From an uncultured Azospirillum sp. (lineage in GTDB: Bacteria; Pseudomonadota; Alphaproteobacteria; Azospirillales; Azospirillaceae), in assembly GCF_946480385.1 (NCBI RefSeq), contig NZ_CAMLJP010000003.1, positions 1 through 64,000 of the forward strand: a stretch of DNA of 64,000 nt, written 5' to 3'. Below are positions 1-10,388 of the stretch, piece by piece. Under the pieces are notes generated by a model. It had not been told where the DNA came from and did no database searches. It saw only the letters and a list, made by a program, of their open reading frames with translations. Position numbers and translations under genes: made by a program. How positions within the stretch are numbered: the first letter of the stretch is position 1; each line of letters begins with the position of its first letter.

Positions 1-1
1 G

Positions 2-1552
2 TTGCGGGCAGTGGTCGCCACCTCCTCGCTGGATCTCGGCATCGACTGGGCGGCGGTTGACCTCGTGGTGCAGATCGGCGCGCCGAAGGGATCGAGCCGT
101 CTGGTCCAGCGCATCGGCCGCGCCAACCATCGGCTGGATGAGCCGAGCCGCGCCCTGCTGGTCCCCGCCAACCGCTTCGAAGTGCTGGAATGCCGCGCTG
201 CGCTGGAGGCGGTCCACGACCACACGCTGGACGGCGAGACGCCGCGGCCGGGCGGGCTGGACGTCCTGGCCCAGCATCTGCTCGGCATGGCCTGCGCCGC
301 CCCTTTCCTGGCCGACGAGCTGTACGAGGAGGTGGTCTCCGCCGCCCCCTATGCCGCGATGACGCGCGATGAATTCGACGACGTTCTGGATTTCGTCGCC
401 ACCGGCGGCTACGCGCTCGGCGCCTATGAGCGGTTCCAGCGCCTGAAGCTGCGCGAGGATGGGCGGATGGCGGTGGCGGGCCCGGCGGTGGCGCGGCAAT
501 ACCGGATGAATGTCGGCACCATCACGCAGGAGGCGTTGCTGCGCGTCCGCCTGAACCGCGGCCCGGTACTGGGCGAGGTGGAGGAGTATTTCATCCAGGG
601 CCTGACCCCCGGCGACACCTTCCTCTTCGCCGGCCAGCTTCTGAAGTTCCTCGGCGTGCGCGAGATGGAGGCGCAGGTCGCCAAGGGCGGCACCGGCGAC
701 CCGAAGGTCCCCGCCTATGCCGGCGGCCGCCTGCCGCTGACCACCCATCTGGCCGAGCGCGTGCGCGCCATGCTGGCCGACCCGCGCCAGTGGGACGGGC
801 TGCCGGAGGATGTGCAGGAATGGCTGCGACTTCAACGCTATCGCTCGGTCCTGCCAAATCGCGACGGGCTGCTGGTGGAAACCTTCCCCAAGGCCGGCAA
901 GCGCTTCCTCGTCGCCTATGCCTTCGAAGGGCGGAATGCGCACCAGACGCTGGGCATGCTGCTGACCCGGCGGATGGAGCGATTCGGGCTGGGGCCGCTC
1001 GGCTTCGTCGCCACCGACTACGTGCTGGCGGTGTGGTCGCTGCGATCTCCCACGGATATGGACGCGCTGTTCGACCAGGACATGCTGGGCGACGATCTGG
1101 AAGCCTGGATGGACGAATCGTCGATGCTGCGGCGGACCTTCCGCAACGTGGCACTGATCGCCGGGGTGATCGACCGCCGCCATCCGGGCCAGGAGAAGAC
1201 CGGGCGGCAGGTCACCTTCTCCTCCGACCTGATCTATGACGTGCTGCGCAAGCACGACCCCGGCCATGTGCTGCTGCGGGCGACGCGGGCCGATGCGGCG
1301 GGCGGGATGACCGACATCCGCCGCCTGTCGGATTTCCTGGCGCGGGTGCGCGGGCGCATCACCCACAAGGATCTCGACCGCATTTCCCCGCTGGCGGTGC
1401 CGGTGATCCTGGAGATCGGGCGCGAGCGGGTGGACGGCAGCGCCACCGACGAACTGCTCGCCGCCGCCGAGGCCGAACTGCTGGCGGAGGCGATGCCGGA
1501 ACTGGTGACGCCCAAACGTGCCGAACCGCAACAGGGCCGGTTGATCTTGTAA
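2..1552 (+). CDS. Ligase-associated DEXH-box (Lhr-like) helicase, C-terminal part
   Basis: The 516 codons present are the C-terminal part of a superfamily 2 helicase of the Lhr-like type that is encoded with a DNA ligase, an exonuclease and a phosphoesterase in the bacterial ligase-associated DNA-damage-response cluster. The frame is open at the left edge and begins in helicase motif V (ATSSLDLGIDW), followed by motif VI (QRIGRANHR); the ATP-binding motifs I to III lie outside the window. The rest is the winged-helix and long C-terminal region typical of Lhr proteins. Its stop overlaps the start of the phosphoesterase by one base (TAATG), so the two are probably translationally coupled. It is partial only because of the window border. 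Confidence 0.88.
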   Translation: MRAVVATSSLDLGIDWAAVDLVVQIGAPKGSSRLVQRIGRANHRLDEPSRALLVPANRFEVLECRAALEAVHDHTLDGETPRPGGLDVLAQHLLGMACAAPFLADELYEEVVSAAPYAAMTRDEFDDVLDFVATGGYALGAYERFQRLKLREDGRMAVAGPAVARQYRMNVGTITQEALLRVRLNRGPVLGEVEEYFIQGLTPGDTFLFAGQLLKFLGVREMEAQVAKGGTGDPKVPAYAGGRLPLTTHLAERVRAMLADPRQWDGLPEDVQEWLRLQRYRSVLPNRDGLLVETFPKAGKRFLVAYAFEGRNAHQTLGMLLTRRMERFGLGPLGFVATDYVLAVWSLRSPTDMDALFDQDMLGDDLEAWMDESSMLRRTFRNVALIAGVIDRRHPGQEKTGRQVTFSSDLIYDVLRKHDPGHVLLRATRADAAGGMTDIRRLSDFLARVRGRITHKDLDRISPLAVPVILEIGRERVDGSATDELLAAAEAELLAEAMPELVTPKRAEPQQGRLIL

Positions 1553-2259
1553 TGACCATGACCGAGACCGTCGGCCGCGCGGCATTGACGCTGTGCGGCG
1601 CCGAACTGCTGGCCGATCCGTCGGGCGCGCTGCTGTGGCCGGCAGAGAGCATCCTCGCCGTCGCCGATCTGCATCTGGAGAAGGGATCGGCCTTCGCCGC
1701 GCGCGGCCGAATGCTGCCGCCCTACGACACGCGGGCGACACTCGACCGGCTGGCGGAGATCATCGCGATGGCGCGGCCAACGCGCGTGCTGTGCCTGGGC
1801 GACAGCTTCCACGATCGCCGCGCGGCGGAGCGGATGGATGCCGCCGACGTGGAGCGGCTGCGCGGACTGACCGCCGCCGTCGCCGACTGGGTGTGGATCA
1901 CCGGCAACCACGACCCCGAACCACCGCAGGGCCTCGGCGGCCGTGTGGTGGCGGAGCTGTCCATCGGCCCACTGACCTTCCGGCACGAGGCGCAGCCCGG
2001 TGCGGTGGGCGAGTTGTCCGGCCACCTGCATCCGGCCGCCGCCGTGGCGCTGGCCGGACGGCGGGTGCGCGAACGCTGCTTCGCTCACGATGGCGCCAAG
2101 CTGATCCTGCCGGCTTTCGGCAGCTTTACCGGCGGGCTGAACGTGCTGGATGTCGCCTTCGACGGGTTGCTGGCGCCGGACTTCGAGGTGCTGATGACGG
2201 CGCGCGGTCGGGTCTATCGCTTCCCCTGCGCCCGTTTGTCGCCGGACCGCACGCGCTGA
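1552..2259 (+). CDS. pdeM: Ligase-associated metallophosphoesterase PdeM
   Basis: A 235-residue calcineurin-like metallophosphoesterase of the family found beside ligase-associated helicases. Metal-binding motifs are visible in the expected order: VADLHLEKG (D-x-H, residues about 38-46), CLGDSFHDR (GD), TGNHDPE (GNHD) and a C-terminal SGHLHP (G-H-x-H). The ATG overlaps the helicase stop codon, which fixes the start and points to an operon. By analogy with this cluster in other bacteria it should act on nucleic-acid ends or phosphodiesters during repair; the substrate cannot be read from the sequence. The partner ligase and exonuclease, if present, lie upstream of the window. Confidence 0.9.
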   Translation: MTMTETVGRAALTLCGAELLADPSGALLWPAESILAVADLHLEKGSAFAARGRMLPPYDTRATLDRLAEIIAMARPTRVLCLGDSFHDRRAAERMDAADVERLRGLTAAVADWVWITGNHDPEPPQGLGGRVVAELSIGPLTFRHEAQPGAVGELSGHLHPAAAVALAGRRVRERCFAHDGAKLILPAFGSFTGGLNVLDVAFDGLLAPDFEVLMTARGRVYRFPCARLSPDRTR

Positions 2260-2326
2260 CGCTCTGGCCGAAGCGTGAGCGGAGCCTATATCCGTGGATT
2301 CGGATGAGACCAACCGAGCACCGCGC

Positions 2327-3799
2327 ATGTCCGCCTCTCCCATCATCGTCTGGTTCCGCAACGACCTGCGCCTTGCCGACAATCCGGCGCTGACCGCCGC
2401 CGCCCAGGCCTCCGCCGAACGCGGCGCACCGGTCATCCCGCTCTACATCCTGGAAGACGAAGTTGGGGAACCCTGGGCGCTCGGCGGAGCACAGCGCTGG
2501 TGGCTGCATGGCAGCCTGGAACGGCTCGCCACCTGTTGCGCCCGCCACGGCTCGCCGCTGGTGCTGCGCCGAGGCGAGCCGGGGGCCGTGCTCGACGCGC
2601 TGATCGCGGAAACCGGGGCGGAGTGCGTGCTGTGGAACCGCCGCTACACCCCCGCCCAGACTGCCCGCGACGCGACGATCAAGGAACGGCTGAAGGCGCG
2701 CGGCATCGACACACGCAGCTTCAACGCCGGCCTGCTCGCCGAACCCTGGACCGTCCGCAACAAGAGCGGCGGCCCTTTCAAGGTCTTCACCCCCTTCTGG
2801 CGCCATCTGTCGGCCATGCTGAACCCGCCGCTGCCGACCCGCGCTCCATCCGAGCTGATGGCGCCGAGCACCGCGCCGGCCAGCGACAATCTCGACGGTT
2901 GGGGCCTGCTGCCGACAAAGCCTGATTGGACGGCAGGCCTGCGCAAGCGCTGGGTGCCGGGGGAGACGGCGGCACTGTCCCATCTCGCCGATTTCCTCGA
3001 CGGGCCGGTCGGGGTGTATGCGACGGAGCGCGACCGGCCGGACCGCCCCGGCACCTCCGCCCTGTCGCCCTATCTGGCCTTCGGGGAGATCGGGCCGCGG
3101 CAGGTCTGGCACGCCGCCCGCCATGCCGCCGAGGCCCGGTCGGAACTGGCGCCCGGCATTGACGCCTTCCTGCGCGAGGTCGGCTGGCGCGAGTTCCAAT
3201 ACCATCTGCTACACCATGCGCCGGAGTTGCCCGATCGGCCGCTCGATCCCCGCTTCGCCGACTTCCCCTGGCGCGAGGATGCCGCGGGCCTGATGGCCTG
3301 GCAGCGCGGGCGCACCGGCTACCCCATCGTCGATGCCGGAATGCGCCAGCTGTGGGAGACCGGCTGGATGCACAACCGGGTGCGGATGATCGTCGCCTCC
3401 TTCCTGGTCAAAGATCTGCTGCTGCCCTGGCAAGAGGGGGAGCGCTGGTTCTGGGACACGCTGGTCGATGCCGATCTGGCCCAGAATGCCGGGAATTGGC
3501 AGTGGGTGGCCGGCTGCGGCGCCGACGCCGCCCCCTTCTTCCGCGTCTTCAATCCCGTCCTGCAGGGCGAGAAGTTCGACCCGGAGGGCGATTACGTCCG
3601 CCGCTACGTCCCGGAACTGGACCGTCTGCCGCCGCGCTGGATCCATCAGCCCTGGGCCGCTCCGACCGAGGTGCTGCGGCAGGCCGGCGTCCGGCTGGGC
3701 GACGATTACCCGCGCCCGATCATCGACCATGCCGTCGCCCGCGACCGCGCGCTGACCCTCTACAACGAGCGCAAGGGCAAGGCGGAGGCCGCAATCTGA
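2327..3799 (+). CDS. phrB: Deoxyribodipyrimidine photolyase (class I CPD type)
   Basis: Repairs UV-induced cyclobutane pyrimidine dimers in DNA with light, using FAD and an antenna cofactor. The N-terminal antenna-binding Rossmann domain opens with IIVWFRNDLRLADNPAL. The C-terminal FAD-binding helical domain contains WMHNRVRMIVASFLVKDLL and the DADLAQNAGNWQW segment, which are hallmarks of class I photolyases. The 490-residue length is normal. The first residues after the ATG at 2327 match family N-termini; an in-frame GTG at 2294 would add 11 residues unlike the family. It follows the ligase-associated repair genes on the same strand with a 67-base gap. A strong terminator-like hairpin follows at 3923-3952. 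Confidence 0.93.
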   Translation: MSASPIIVWFRNDLRLADNPALTAAAQASAERGAPVIPLYILEDEVGEPWALGGAQRWWLHGSLERLATCCARHGSPLVLRRGEPGAVLDALIAETGAECVLWNRRYTPAQTARDATIKERLKARGIDTRSFNAGLLAEPWTVRNKSGGPFKVFTPFWRHLSAMLNPPLPTRAPSELMAPSTAPASDNLDGWGLLPTKPDWTAGLRKRWVPGETAALSHLADFLDGPVGVYATERDRPDRPGTSALSPYLAFGEIGPRQVWHAARHAAEARSELAPGIDAFLREVGWREFQYHLLHHAPELPDRPLDPRFADFPWREDAAGLMAWQRGRTGYPIVDAGMRQLWETGWMHNRVRMIVASFLVKDLLLPWQEGERWFWDTLVDADLAQNAGNWQWVAGCGADAAPFFRVFNPVLQGEKFDPEGDYVRRYVPELDRLPPRWIHQPWAAPTEVLRQAGVRLGDDYPRPIIDHAVARDRALTLYNERKGKAEAAI

Positions 3800-3922
3800 G
3801 TGGCGATCTTCACTGAAGAGTCATGGCCGCGCCCGCAAACGGTCACGCGCCTTCGCTATCTTGCCGGCAGCGGCCCGGTGCGGCCGCGCCGTCCCAAAAA
3901 GAAAGAACAACCGCCACCTGCC

Positions 3923-3952
3923 AAGGCGGCCCCTCCCCCGGGGCCGCCTTTT
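3923..3952 (+). terminator. Rho-independent terminator after phrB
   Basis: Perfect 11-bp stem (AAGGCGGCCCC at 3923-3933 with GGGGCCGCCTT at 3940-3950), six-base loop, and a short T run (3949-3952). It separates the repair genes from the zinc-regulation pair downstream. Confidence 0.8.
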
Positions 3953-3982
3953 CCCTTGTCGCGTTGCATCAGGCGACGGGGC

Positions 3983-3995
3983 GTTATAAAGTAAC
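3983..3995. promoter_or_regulatory. Putative Zur box overlapping the zur promoter
   Basis: GTTATAAAGTAAC is an inverted repeat (GTTA, five bases, TAAC) in an AT-rich core that stands out against the GC-rich surroundings. It resembles the GTTATA-type palindromes bound by alphaproteobacterial Zur proteins. It ends only four bases before the ATG of the zur gene, leaving no room for a normal ribosome-binding site, so the transcript may be nearly leaderless and self-repressed. Assignment is by resemblance and position. Confidence 0.6.
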
Positions 3996-3999
3996 ACCC

Positions 4000-4466
4000 A
4001 TGTCCGCGCTCCACGACCACACCCACTGCATCGCCGATGCCCTGACCCGTGCCGACGCGCTGTGCGCCGAACGGGGGGCGCGGCTGACCGCGTTGCGCCG
4101 CCGCGTGCTGGAGCTGGTCTGGTCCAGCCACCGTCCGCGCGGCGCCTATGCGATCCTTGAAGATCTCAGCCAGCAGGACGGCAAGGCGGCGGCACCGCTG
4201 ACCGTCTATCGGGCGCTGGAGTTCCTGGTCGAACAGGGGTTGGTCCACCGCATCGAATCGCTGAACGCCTATGTCGGCTGCGCCGCGCCGGGGGATGTCC
4301 ATTCCGGGCAGTTCCTGGTGTGCGAGGCCTGCGGCGACGCCGCCGAGATCGACGATCCGGGTGTCGGCGCCGCCATCATCGCCGCGGCGGCCGAGCGCGG
4401 CTTCCGCGTCCAGCGCCCCACCGTCGAGGTGCGCGGCCTGTGCAAATCCTGTCAGGAGAATCCCCG

Positions 4467-4470
<4 letters not shown>
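4000..4470 (+). CDS. zur: Zinc uptake regulator Zur (Fur family)
   Basis: A 156-residue Fur-family repressor. Residues about 25-90 form the winged-helix DNA-binding domain (RLTALRRRVLELVW, then LTVYRALEFLVEQGLVHRIE). The LVHRIESLNAYVGC segment matches Zur rather than Fur or PerR. The C-terminal half has two CxxC zinc sites (CEAC and CKSC). The frame is open upstream to 3823, but those residues have no family likeness and would cross the terminator and the Zur-box palindrome, so the ATG at 4000 was chosen. It overlaps the start of the downstream GTPase by four bases, so repressor and zinc-linked GTPase are co-transcribed and likely autoregulated through the box at 3983-3995. Confidence 0.88.
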
Positions 4471-5633
<1,163 letters not shown>

Positions 5634-5661
5634 AGTTCGGCTATCTTCTTTGCGAAGCTAA

Positions 5662-5768
5662 ACCCCCACCCCAACCCTCCCCCGCTGGGCGGGGGAGGGG
5701 GCTAAATGCTTGATCGGAAAGCCAGCGGCAGTCCCTCCCCCGCCCAGCGGGGGAGGTTAGGTGGGGGC
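5662..5768. repeat. Long intergenic palindromic element A
   Basis: Two arms of about 35 bases (5662-5698 and 5733-5768) are inverted copies with only small differences, separated by about 35 bases. Each arm itself contains a palindrome (CCTCCCCCGCTGGG with its complement), so the element can form nested hairpins. It lies between the convergent COG0523 GTPase and M1 peptidase genes and could terminate both transcripts. A second element of the same plan lies at 32234-32358; both carry GGCAGTCCC at the start of the right arm. Confidence 0.75.
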
Positions 5769-5793
5769 ATCGTCAGCCGACAACTCCCAACTC

Positions 5794-7755
5794 TTACCTG
5801 CCCACCACCCGCCGCAACGGACTGTCGCCGACCGCCCACACCCCACGGTCCACCGCCTTAGCTCCTTCAAACACCAGCCAGCTCTGCCGCCCATAATGCG
5901 GCAGTGGACGGACGAGCGCCCGCAGCGCCTCGGCGTCGGCACCCGACACCACCAGCGCCGTGCGCCCGTCCGCCGCGCGCGACACCCACACCCTCGCGCT
6001 GCCCCGCCCAGCCAGTTCCGGCGGCATCGGAGGCAGCCTTCGGCGCTCCAGTTCCCGCGCCACCGCCGCGTCGGTGCCGACGAGCAGCAGCGGCGCCACG
6101 CCACCGCCACTCTCTCGACCGGCGCCGTCCATCAGCCGGCCGGCCAGCGTCCTTGCGGCCTCTGCTGCCTCGCCATCGGCGGCGATCACCCGCTCCGCGC
6201 CTGGACGCAGGGTCACGTCGCGCAGGATCGGCGGTGCCTCCCCCGGCGCCAAACGGCGGAACAGGTCGAAATCGGGATCGACCGCCACCGCCCGCACGTT
6301 CGCATTCGATGGAACGCGCAACGTCGCCTGCCGGCTGTCGAACCGGACGCTATACTCCTCCACCCCTGCCGCCGTCTCCAGCCGCACCGGTACGGTCATC
6401 GCATAGGGCGTGTCGGCCTCCTGCCGCAGGGTCAGTTGCACACCGTCGCCATCGGCACGGGCATCGACCAGGGTCAGCATCGGCGCACCCCGCCGCTCCA
6501 CCCATTGGCTGAACAGCCCGCCCAGGTCACGGCCCGACGTCGCCTCGAAGGCATGGCGCAGGTCGGTCCAGCCGGCATTCTGGAAGGCATGTTCGCTCCA
6601 GAACCTGCGGATGCCGGCATCGAAGGCGTCGTGCCCGATTTCCGCCTCCAGCATGTGGAACAGCATCGCCGCCTTGCCGTAGCCGACGATCTGCGAGGCA
6701 TCGTGCGTCTTGGACAGGAATGCCGTCAGCGGGCGGTCGCGCTCGTCCGGCAGGGCGGCATAGTCGCGCAGCCAGTCCAGCCGCATCGCCCGCGCCGCGT
6801 CCGCGCCGCGCGCCTGGGCGGCGGCATAATCCGCCATGTAGGTGGTCAGCCCCTCCGCCCAATTGCCACCCTCGCCGACCCGCACGCCGTTGCCCCACCA
6901 GTTGTGCATGATCTCATGGGTCAGCGACTGGCTGCGGATGAAGGGCAGCGGCAGGACGGCGCGGCCGATGGCGGTCAGACCGGGAAAGCCCAACCCAACC
7001 GGCGGCGGAACCGAGACGATGCTGAAGCCGTCGAATGGGTAGGCGCCGATGCGGGCGGCCCCGGCGGCAATCGCCTGCTCCGACAGGCCGAGATAGCCGT
7101 CGGCCAGTCCCGCCTGCTCCGGATGGCGGTAGAGCCGCAGGCGCAGGTTCCCCGCCATCCGCTCCTCCACCGTCCAGGGACCGGCGAAGACGGAGGGTTC
7201 CTCGACGCTGCGGCTTTCCTCGAACACCGCGCGGTAGCCGGCGGCGTCGCGCCCCTCCTCCACCAACCGCCCGGTGGCGACCGCGACATAGGGCGCCGGC
7301 ACCCGCACCGACAGGCGCCAGGTCGGCGGTTCTTCCGATGCCGAAGCCGGATCGGGCAGCCAGCCGCCGAGCCCCGGCAGGAAGGCGCCCTCGCCATCCA
7401 GCGCAAGGCCGGTGCCGGCGGTGAAGCCCGGCAGCCGGCCGCCGTAGCGCAACGTCACCGGCCCGCCTCCCTCCGGCACCACCAGCCGCAGCCGGTCGCC
7501 GCGCCGGTCCACCGGGATGGACTTGTCGCCCGCCCACGCCTCCTCCAGCCTCAGGGCCGGGTCCAGCCGCAGGGACTGAGTTCCGGCCGGCAGGGTCAGC
7601 CGATCCACCGCCTCCATCCGTCCGGCCGCGGGATCGAGCGTCAAGTCGATGTCATGGTGAAGCGGTGTGGCACCGGCCGGGGCAATCGCGCCCAGGGCCA
7701 ACGTCGCTCCCGCCAAGGCCCACAGGGTTGGGATCCGGATGCGCAGGTTCGTCAT
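5794..7755 (-). CDS. M1 family metallopeptidase (secreted)
   Basis: A 653-residue gluzincin aminopeptidase-like protein. The zinc site HEIMH (HExxH, in LTHEIMHNWWGNG) is followed by the downstream Glu in NWAEGLTTYMADY. The N-terminus from the ATG at 7755 reads as a signal peptide with a hydrophobic core (LWALAGATLALGAIAPAGA), predicting export to the periplasm. The frame extends to an ATG at 7803 that overlaps the stop of the chemoreceptor gene (ATGA); that start would add 16 residues before the signal peptide and is an alternative if translation is coupled. The canonical GAMEN substrate motif was not recognised with certainty. The peptide substrate is unknown. Confidence 0.85.
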   Translation of the reverse strand: MTNLRIRIPTLWALAGATLALGAIAPAGATPLHHDIDLTLDPAAGRMEAVDRLTLPAGTQSLRLDPALRLEEAWAGDKSIPVDRRGDRLRLVVPEGGGPVTLRYGGRLPGFTAGTGLALDGEGAFLPGLGGWLPDPASASEEPPTWRLSVRVPAPYVAVATGRLVEEGRDAAGYRAVFEESRSVEEPSVFAGPWTVEERMAGNLRLRLYRHPEQAGLADGYLGLSEQAIAAGAARIGAYPFDGFSIVSVPPPVGLGFPGLTAIGRAVLPLPFIRSQSLTHEIMHNWWGNGVRVGEGGNWAEGLTTYMADYAAAQARGADAARAMRLDWLRDYAALPDERDRPLTAFLSKTHDASQIVGYGKAAMLFHMLEAEIGHDAFDAGIRRFWSEHAFQNAGWTDLRHAFEATSGRDLGGLFSQWVERRGAPMLTLVDARADGDGVQLTLRQEADTPYAMTVPVRLETAAGVEEYSVRFDSRQATLRVPSNANVRAVAVDPDFDLFRRLAPGEAPPILRDVTLRPGAERVIAADGEAAEAARTLAGRLMDGAGRESGGGVAPLLLVGTDAAVARELERRRLPPMPPELAGRGSARVWVSRAADGRTALVVSGADAEALRALVRPLPHYGRQSWLVFEGAKAVDRGVWAVGDSPLRRVVGR

Positions 7756-7799
7756 GCCCATGAAGATGGGCGTCGGACCGTCGAAGAGCCAGCGCGGCG

Positions 7800-9479
7800 T
7801 CATGCCGCGCGGATGCTCTCCAGGAAGCCGTCCACCTCGCTGCGCAGCCGGTCGGCGACGCTGGTCAGGAGCCCGGATTCATCCAGCATTTCGTTGGCCT
7901 TGGCGCCGGCATCGGTGGTCGCCTCGCTGGCGCCGGTGACATTGAACGAGACCGCCTGCGCCCCCTGGGCCGCCTGATGGACGTTGGCGGAAATGTCGCG
8001 CGTCGCCGCCCCCTGCTGTTCCACCGCCGCGGCGATGGCGCTGGAGATGCTGGTCATCTCGCCGATGACATGGCCGATGTCGCGGATCGCCACCACCGCC
8101 ACGTTGGTCGCCTGCTGGATTTCCGCGATCTTCTTCTGGATGTCCTCGGTGGCGCGGGCGGTCTGGTTGGCCAGCCCCTTCACCTCGCTTGCCACGACGG
8201 CGAAGCCCTTGCCGTGCTCGCCGGCACGCGCGGCCTCGATGGTGGCGTTCAGCGCCAGCAGGTTGGTCTGCCCGGCGATTGAGTTGATGAGGCTCACCAC
8301 CTCGCCCACCTCGTTGGCGGCACGGACGAGGCCGTTCATCACCTCGTTCGTCTTGGCCGCCTCGGTCACCGCCTGGTTCGCCACCTCGTTGGAGGCACTG
8401 ACCTGACGGCCGATCTCGCCGATGGAGCTGGACAGTTCCTCCGTGGCGCCGGCGACGGTGTTGACGCTGACCGCCGCCTCTTCCGCGGCCTGGGCGGCAG
8501 CGCTGCTGCGGCTGGTGGCGGTGCCGGTGCTGGCGGTCAGAGACTGGGCGGTCTGGCGCATGGTGCCGGCCGAGGCCGTCACCTGCCGCACCACCTCGCC
8601 GATCGTCCGTTCGAACCCGTCGGCCAGCCTGGACAGCAGGGCCGCCCGCTCGGCCTCCGCCTTGACGTGCATCTCCTCCTGCTCGGCCCGCAGCCGGCGG
8701 TTTTCCAGCCCGCGTTCCTTGAACACGCCGACCGTCGCGGCGATCAGGCCGATCTCGTCGCGGCGGCCGGTGTCGGTGACCTCGACGTCGAGGTCGTCAT
8801 CGGCCAGCCGGCGCATCGCCGCGGTCAGCCGCGACAGCGGTTCTGTGATGGAGCGGGCGATCCACAGCGCCAGCAGCAGCGCCGCAATGCCCAGCCCGCC
8901 GCCGAGCAGCCCGGCCTGCAGCGCGTGACGGCGGAATTCGGCGTCGATGTCATCGACATAGACACCAGTGCCGACGACCCACTTCCAGCCCGGCGTCATC
9001 TGCGCATAGGCGATCTTGGGGCTGGGTTCGGCCCCTGCCACCTTCGGCCAGGAGTAAGAGACGTAACCGCCGCCCTTGCGCGCCTCCTCCACCAGAAGCT
9101 GTGCAAAGGGAACGCCGTTCGGATCCTTGGATTCTCCGAGATTCCGCCCTTCGATTTGCGGCTGCCCGCCATGGACTTCGATTATTCCGTCCATGTCCGT
9201 GATGAACAAATATTCGTTTCCGCCATACCGCATCGCACGGACAGCATTCCTTGCTGCGGCGCGCGCCATATCCTGCGGCATCTCCCCCTTGGCGGCCCGG
9301 GATTCGAAGTCTTTGATGGTGCCGATCGCCACCTCGACAATGGATCTCACCTTCGCCCGGCCGCTTTCCTCTTGGGTGTCGCGGAGAGATGAGAGAAGGA
9401 TGATTGCGATGCCAATGATCGCACAGAGCATAACGGTGGATATGGCGAGGAACTTTTTTCTTATACTGACGTTTTGCAT
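7800..9479 (-). CDS. Methyl-accepting chemotaxis protein with a single Cache sensor
   Basis: A 559-residue transmembrane chemoreceptor. Order: TM1 (about residues 10-31), a periplasmic single-Cache (sCache_2-like) domain (about 35-185, with [17 protein letters not shown] and [13 protein letters not shown]), TM2 ([18 protein letters not shown]), HAMP, and a cytoplasmic signalling domain with the hairpin tip [20 protein letters not shown] and [15 protein letters not shown]. The sCache fold of this type usually binds small organic acids; the ligand here is unknown. ATG at 9479 is preceded by GGGAGG. The M1 peptidase frame overlaps its stop, so the two may be co-transcribed. Confidence 0.93.
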   Translation of the reverse strand: MQNVSIRKKFLAISTVMLCAIIGIAIILLSSLRDTQEESGRAKVRSIVEVAIGTIKDFESRAAKGEMPQDMARAAARNAVRAMRYGGNEYLFITDMDGIIEVHGGQPQIEGRNLGESKDPNGVPFAQLLVEEARKGGGYVSYSWPKVAGAEPSPKIAYAQMTPGWKWVVGTGVYVDDIDAEFRRHALQAGLLGGGLGIAALLLALWIARSITEPLSRLTAAMRRLADDDLDVEVTDTGRRDEIGLIAATVGVFKERGLENRRLRAEQEEMHVKAEAERAALLSRLADGFERTIGEVVRQVTASAGTMRQTAQSLTASTGTATSRSSAAAQAAEEAAVSVNTVAGATEELSSSIGEIGRQVSASNEVANQAVTEAAKTNEVMNGLVRAANEVGEVVSLINSIAGQTNLLALNATIEAARAGEHGKGFAVVASEVKGLANQTARATEDIQKKIAEIQQATNVAVVAIRDIGHVIGEMTSISSAIAAAVEQQGAATRDISANVHQAAQGAQAVSFNVTGASEATTDAGAKANEMLDESGLLTSVADRLRSEVDGFLESIRAA

Positions 9480-9661
9480 AATAACGACCTCCCGGATAGA
9501 CAGTTCGAAGTCTATGGAACCGGTCAGTCAGAGTCAAAACCATACAATTCAGACATCATTCTGCGGAAAAGCGCGGCAGACCGTTACAAAGCAATGAGGT
9601 AGCCGCTGCAAATGATCACAATTTGGTGAAAAGATTCCATAAAACAGACTGCAAGCTCGGA

Positions 9662-10267
9662 TCAACCCTGATGTCTACGCACTTGGTCATACAACTTTGA
9701 CAACCGCGGATCGCAGAGCCCGAGCTCCTTCAGGTGCTCCACCGTGTTGGCCAAGTAATCGATGTTGGGGCCGCGCTGACCACAGCAGCCGGCGATGCGA
9801 CAAACGACCGCAGTCTCGTCGAGGCCGCGGCAATATTGCGGATGGGTGCGATCGACGACGAAGCAGCAGGCACTGACCGACTCCCCCCCCTCCGCCGACC
9901 GGCCGTCGCGCAGGCGCACGCGCAGCAGCCTCGGCCGATAGACCCGGCTGTCCATCTCGCGCTCCCACAGATAGTCGAGGGTGGACGGCACGTCCGCCGC
10001 GGCCACCCGGAAGACGATGCCCCGGCAGGAACCGCCGCGGTCGAGCCCCAGCACCAGCCCCGGCCGTTCCGGTGTTCCGCGATAGCGGTAAGAGGCGACG
10101 CAGAAGCTGCGGTGGTATCCCGCCAGGGTCGCCGCATGCCGCTCCGTGAAGGCGAAGCCAGGGTTCCACATCAACGAACCATAGCCGAACACCCAAAAGT
10201 CGGCGCCGGGTTCGACGGCGATGTCGCCAGTCCAGGCGGCAGTCGGAAGCGGTGAATCGGGGGCCAT
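9662..10267 (-). CDS. Gamma-glutamylcyclotransferase (ChaC-like)
   Basis: A 201-residue member of the ChaC / GGCT-like family, which releases 5-oxoproline from gamma-glutamyl peptides, chiefly glutathione. The family signature VFGYGSLMWNPGF lies near the N-terminus and the conserved acidic residue lies in LWEREM. The frame continues upstream to 10345, but the ATG at 10267 places the signature at the usual distance. It stands alone between the chemoreceptor and a divergent DUF2125 gene. Cytoplasmic glutathione turnover is the inferred role. Confidence 0.87.
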   Translation of the reverse strand: MAPDSPLPTAAWTGDIAVEPGADFWVFGYGSLMWNPGFAFTERHAATLAGYHRSFCVASYRYRGTPERPGLVLGLDRGGSCRGIVFRVAAADVPSTLDYLWEREMDSRVYRPRLLRVRLRDGRSAEGGESVSACCFVVDRTHPQYCRGLDETAVVCRIAGCCGQRGPNIDYLANTVEHLKELGLCDPRLSKLYDQVRRHQG

Positions 10268-10388
10268 GGAAGGTCGCTGGTGAAAACCGCGGGAGGAAGA
10301 GTGCAGCAAAATCCGAACCGAATCGGCAGCCACCGAGCCTAGCATGCGGGTTCAGGGGTCGCTATAACGGTACGGAGATGGAACGGAC

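Noticed and set aside
3823..3999. Longer zur reading frame starting at 3823
   Set aside because: It would translate through the phrB terminator and the Zur-box palindrome, and its residues do not resemble Fur-family N-termini.
5761..7977. A 738-codon plus-strand frame opposite the M1 peptidase
   Set aside because: Antisense to a gene with an intact HExxH site and signal peptide; composition is typical of shadows.
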